From contig DJML01000088.1 in NCBI GenBank assembly GCA_002436505.1, positions 1 to 7,732 on the forward strand: 7,732 nt of DNA, given 5' to 3'. This DNA comes from Bacteroidetes bacterium UBA6491 (GTDB lineage Bacteria > Bacteroidota > Bacteroidia > NS11-12g > UBA9320). Position 1 is the first letter of the stretch, and every line of letters begins with the position of its first letter. A program made the position numbers and the translations under genes. Below are positions 6,647 through 7,732 of the stretch, piece by piece. Below the pieces are notes generated by a model. The model saw only the letters and a program-made list of their open reading frames with translations. It was not told where the DNA came from and did not search any database.

Positions 6647-7480
6647 ATGAAGAAGATATTAGTCCCTACGGATTTTTCATCATGTGCCGATGCAGCCGTT
6701 GATCTTGCTATTTACCTGGCTGAAAAGTCCAAAGCAGAAATACATTTTCTGCATTTGTTAATGACACCGGTGGATTGGGTTAAACTGCCCCTGGAAAAAG
6801 AAGATTTATATCCGGAAACTAAGGAACAAATCAGCAAAGCTCGTTTTGAGCTGGACCAGCTGTCACTCCGCGCTGAGAAAAAGAACCTAACGGTTCAAAA
6901 GTCCCTCGTGCTCGATAAAGGCAAGGAGGAGCTTAGCAAGCACCTGAACCATTATTCACACGATTTTATTGTGATCGGATCTCATGGTACGTCTGAAATG
7001 AATGACCATATCGGGACCAACACACAGAAAGTGGTACGTTATTCAACAACGCCTGTTCTCGTGGTAAAAGAAAGCATTGGAGATCCGAAGTTCAGGAATA
7101 TTGTTTTCGCTTGTGCATTTGACGAGGATGTAGATGCTCCATTTGCAAAGGTTCTGGATTTTGCAGAATTGATGGACGCGCACGTATACCTGCTATACAT
7201 CAATACACCATACGATTTCAGGGAAACTGAGGAAATGGAAAATAAGATGATGGAACTGTTGAGCCATTGTAAAATCGGAGCCTGTTCTATCAATATTTAT
7301 AATTCATATGATGAGGAGAGCGGAATACGGAGATTTGCACACCAGGTAAATGCAGACTTGATTGTCATGTCCACACATGGAAAGAAAGGTTTTATACGAA
7401 TGATCTCACCAAGCATTACAGAGAGCATAGTGAATCATGCCAAACTGCCTGTGCTTTGCGTTAATTTTTCGGATGATTGA
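6647..7480 (+). CDS. Universal stress protein, two tandem UspA domains
   Basis: A 277-residue cytoplasmic protein made of two UspA-fold domains (about 1-142 and 148-277), a layout common in Bacteroidota. Domain 1 starts MKKILVPTDFS, with Asp9 in the usual ATP-contacting position, and ends with GSHGTSEMNDHIGTNT (111-126) then PVLVV. This resembles the ATP-binding GxxG-x9-G(S/T) loop but is one residue short between the second and third glycine. Domain 2 starts RNIVFACAFDED in place of the PxDxS strand and ends STHGKKGFIRMISPSITES (242-260) then LPVLCVN. There the first glycine is serine and the third is proline, so its site looks degenerate. Such proteins respond to starvation, redox or oxygen stress, but the specific trigger is not readable here. 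It lies 105 bases after lysS and 42 bases before the next gene. GAAGG at 6641-6645 sits too close to the ATG to be a normal ribosome site. Confidence 0.93.
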   Translation: MKKILVPTDFSSCADAAVDLAIYLAEKSKAEIHFLHLLMTPVDWVKLPLEKEDLYPETKEQISKARFELDQLSLRAEKKNLTVQKSLVLDKGKEELSKHLNHYSHDFIVIGSHGTSEMNDHIGTNTQKVVRYSTTPVLVVKESIGDPKFRNIVFACAFDEDVDAPFAKVLDFAELMDAHVYLLYINTPYDFRETEEMENKMMELLSHCKIGACSINIYNSYDEESGIRRFAHQVNADLIVMSTHGKKGFIRMISPSITESIVNHAKLPVLCVNFSDD

Positions 7481-7510
7481 TCTTCAGGTTTTCGCAACGG
7501 TATATTTTTG
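7477..7510 (+). promoter_or_regulatory. Candidate promoter of the thymidine phosphorylase-like gene
   Basis: TATTTTTG at 7503-7510 is an exact TAnnTTTG match, 12 bases before the ATG at 7523. The best upstream TTG (7477-7479) overlaps the stop of the stress protein gene and is 23 bases away, slightly longer than usual. If real, the leader would be only a few bases long. Confidence 0.4.
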
Positions 7511-7522
7511 AATCAATACGCA

Positions 7523-7732
7523 ATGAGTTATCCTGATGTTTTGATATTTAGAAGGTTAGGGATAGAGTCAAACAAAGAATTTCTGGCCTTCATGCATAAA
7601 GACTGCCATGTATGTACTTCAGAAGGGTTCAGTGCGCTTGCTACGATCAAAGTATCAACGAATTCAAACCATGTTATCGCGAGTTTGTATGTGATCAGAT
7701 CGAATATCCTTAGTCCCGGAGAGATCAGCCTT
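7523..7732 (+). CDS. Thymidine phosphorylase-family protein, N-terminal 70 residues (3'-partial)
   Basis: An open frame runs from the ATG at 7523 to the window's end without a stop. Its protein contains FRRLGIESNKEFLAFMHKDC, then HVCTSEGFSALATIKVS, then NHVIASLYVIRSNILSPGEI. From memory this matches the N-terminal domain of the long (about 500-residue) putative thymidine phosphorylases, which resemble archaeal AMP phosphorylases: a 'LGIdt..e.v.ymh.DC.vC.sEGFea' segment and a 'v..LnVv.s..l.pGEigLs' segment. The enzyme would split thymidine, or a related nucleoside or nucleotide, with phosphate in nucleotide salvage. The catalytic glycosyltransferase domains lie outside the window, so activity and substrate cannot be checked. 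The gene follows the stress protein by 42 bases on the same strand, so co-transcription is possible, although a promoter-like site lies between them. Confidence 0.75.
   Translation, partial: MSYPDVLIFRRLGIESNKEFLAFMHKDCHVCTSEGFSALATIKVSTNSNHVIASLYVIRSNILSPGEISL

Overview
The window comes from a member of the Bacteroidota. The evidence is a large secreted protein ending in a gliding-motility-type (type IX secretion, type B) C-terminal sorting domain, promoter-like TAnnTTTG elements ahead of several genes, little recognisable Shine-Dalgarno sequence, and a lysyl-tRNA synthetase with a C-terminal extension. I cannot name a genus. The content looks chromosomal: I see no insertion sequence, phage gene, CRISPR array, tRNA or rRNA, and no gene-free stretch longer than about 110 bases.

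Layout. Bases 1-617 (+) are the 3' end of metH, cobalamin-dependent methionine synthase, whose reading frame runs in from before the window. Bases 726-1607 (+) are sucD, the succinyl-CoA synthetase alpha subunit, with its own promoter-like sequence. Bases 1639-4758 (-) converge on sucD and encode a cell-surface or secreted protein of about 1,040 residues: signal peptide, an N-terminal 'ENKGQW' domain, seven beta-propeller (SBBP-like) repeats, two PKD domains and a type B sorting domain. Divergent from it, 4835-6541 (+) is lysS with a winged-helix-like C-terminal tail. Bases 6647-7480 (+) encode a tandem-domain universal stress protein. Bases 7523-7732 (+) are the first 70 codons of a gene running off the window, recognised as the N-terminal domain of a thymidine phosphorylase-family enzyme.

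How the genes relate. metH, sucD and lysS are core functions (methionine regeneration, TCA cycle, translation), and each seems to be its own transcription unit. The stress protein and the thymidine phosphorylase relative are co-directional and close, and may share a role in stress or nucleotide salvage, but that is inference. The most unusual item is the multidomain secreted protein. I found no convincing new multi-gene system; the remaining points of interest are domain-level oddities and start-site corrections.
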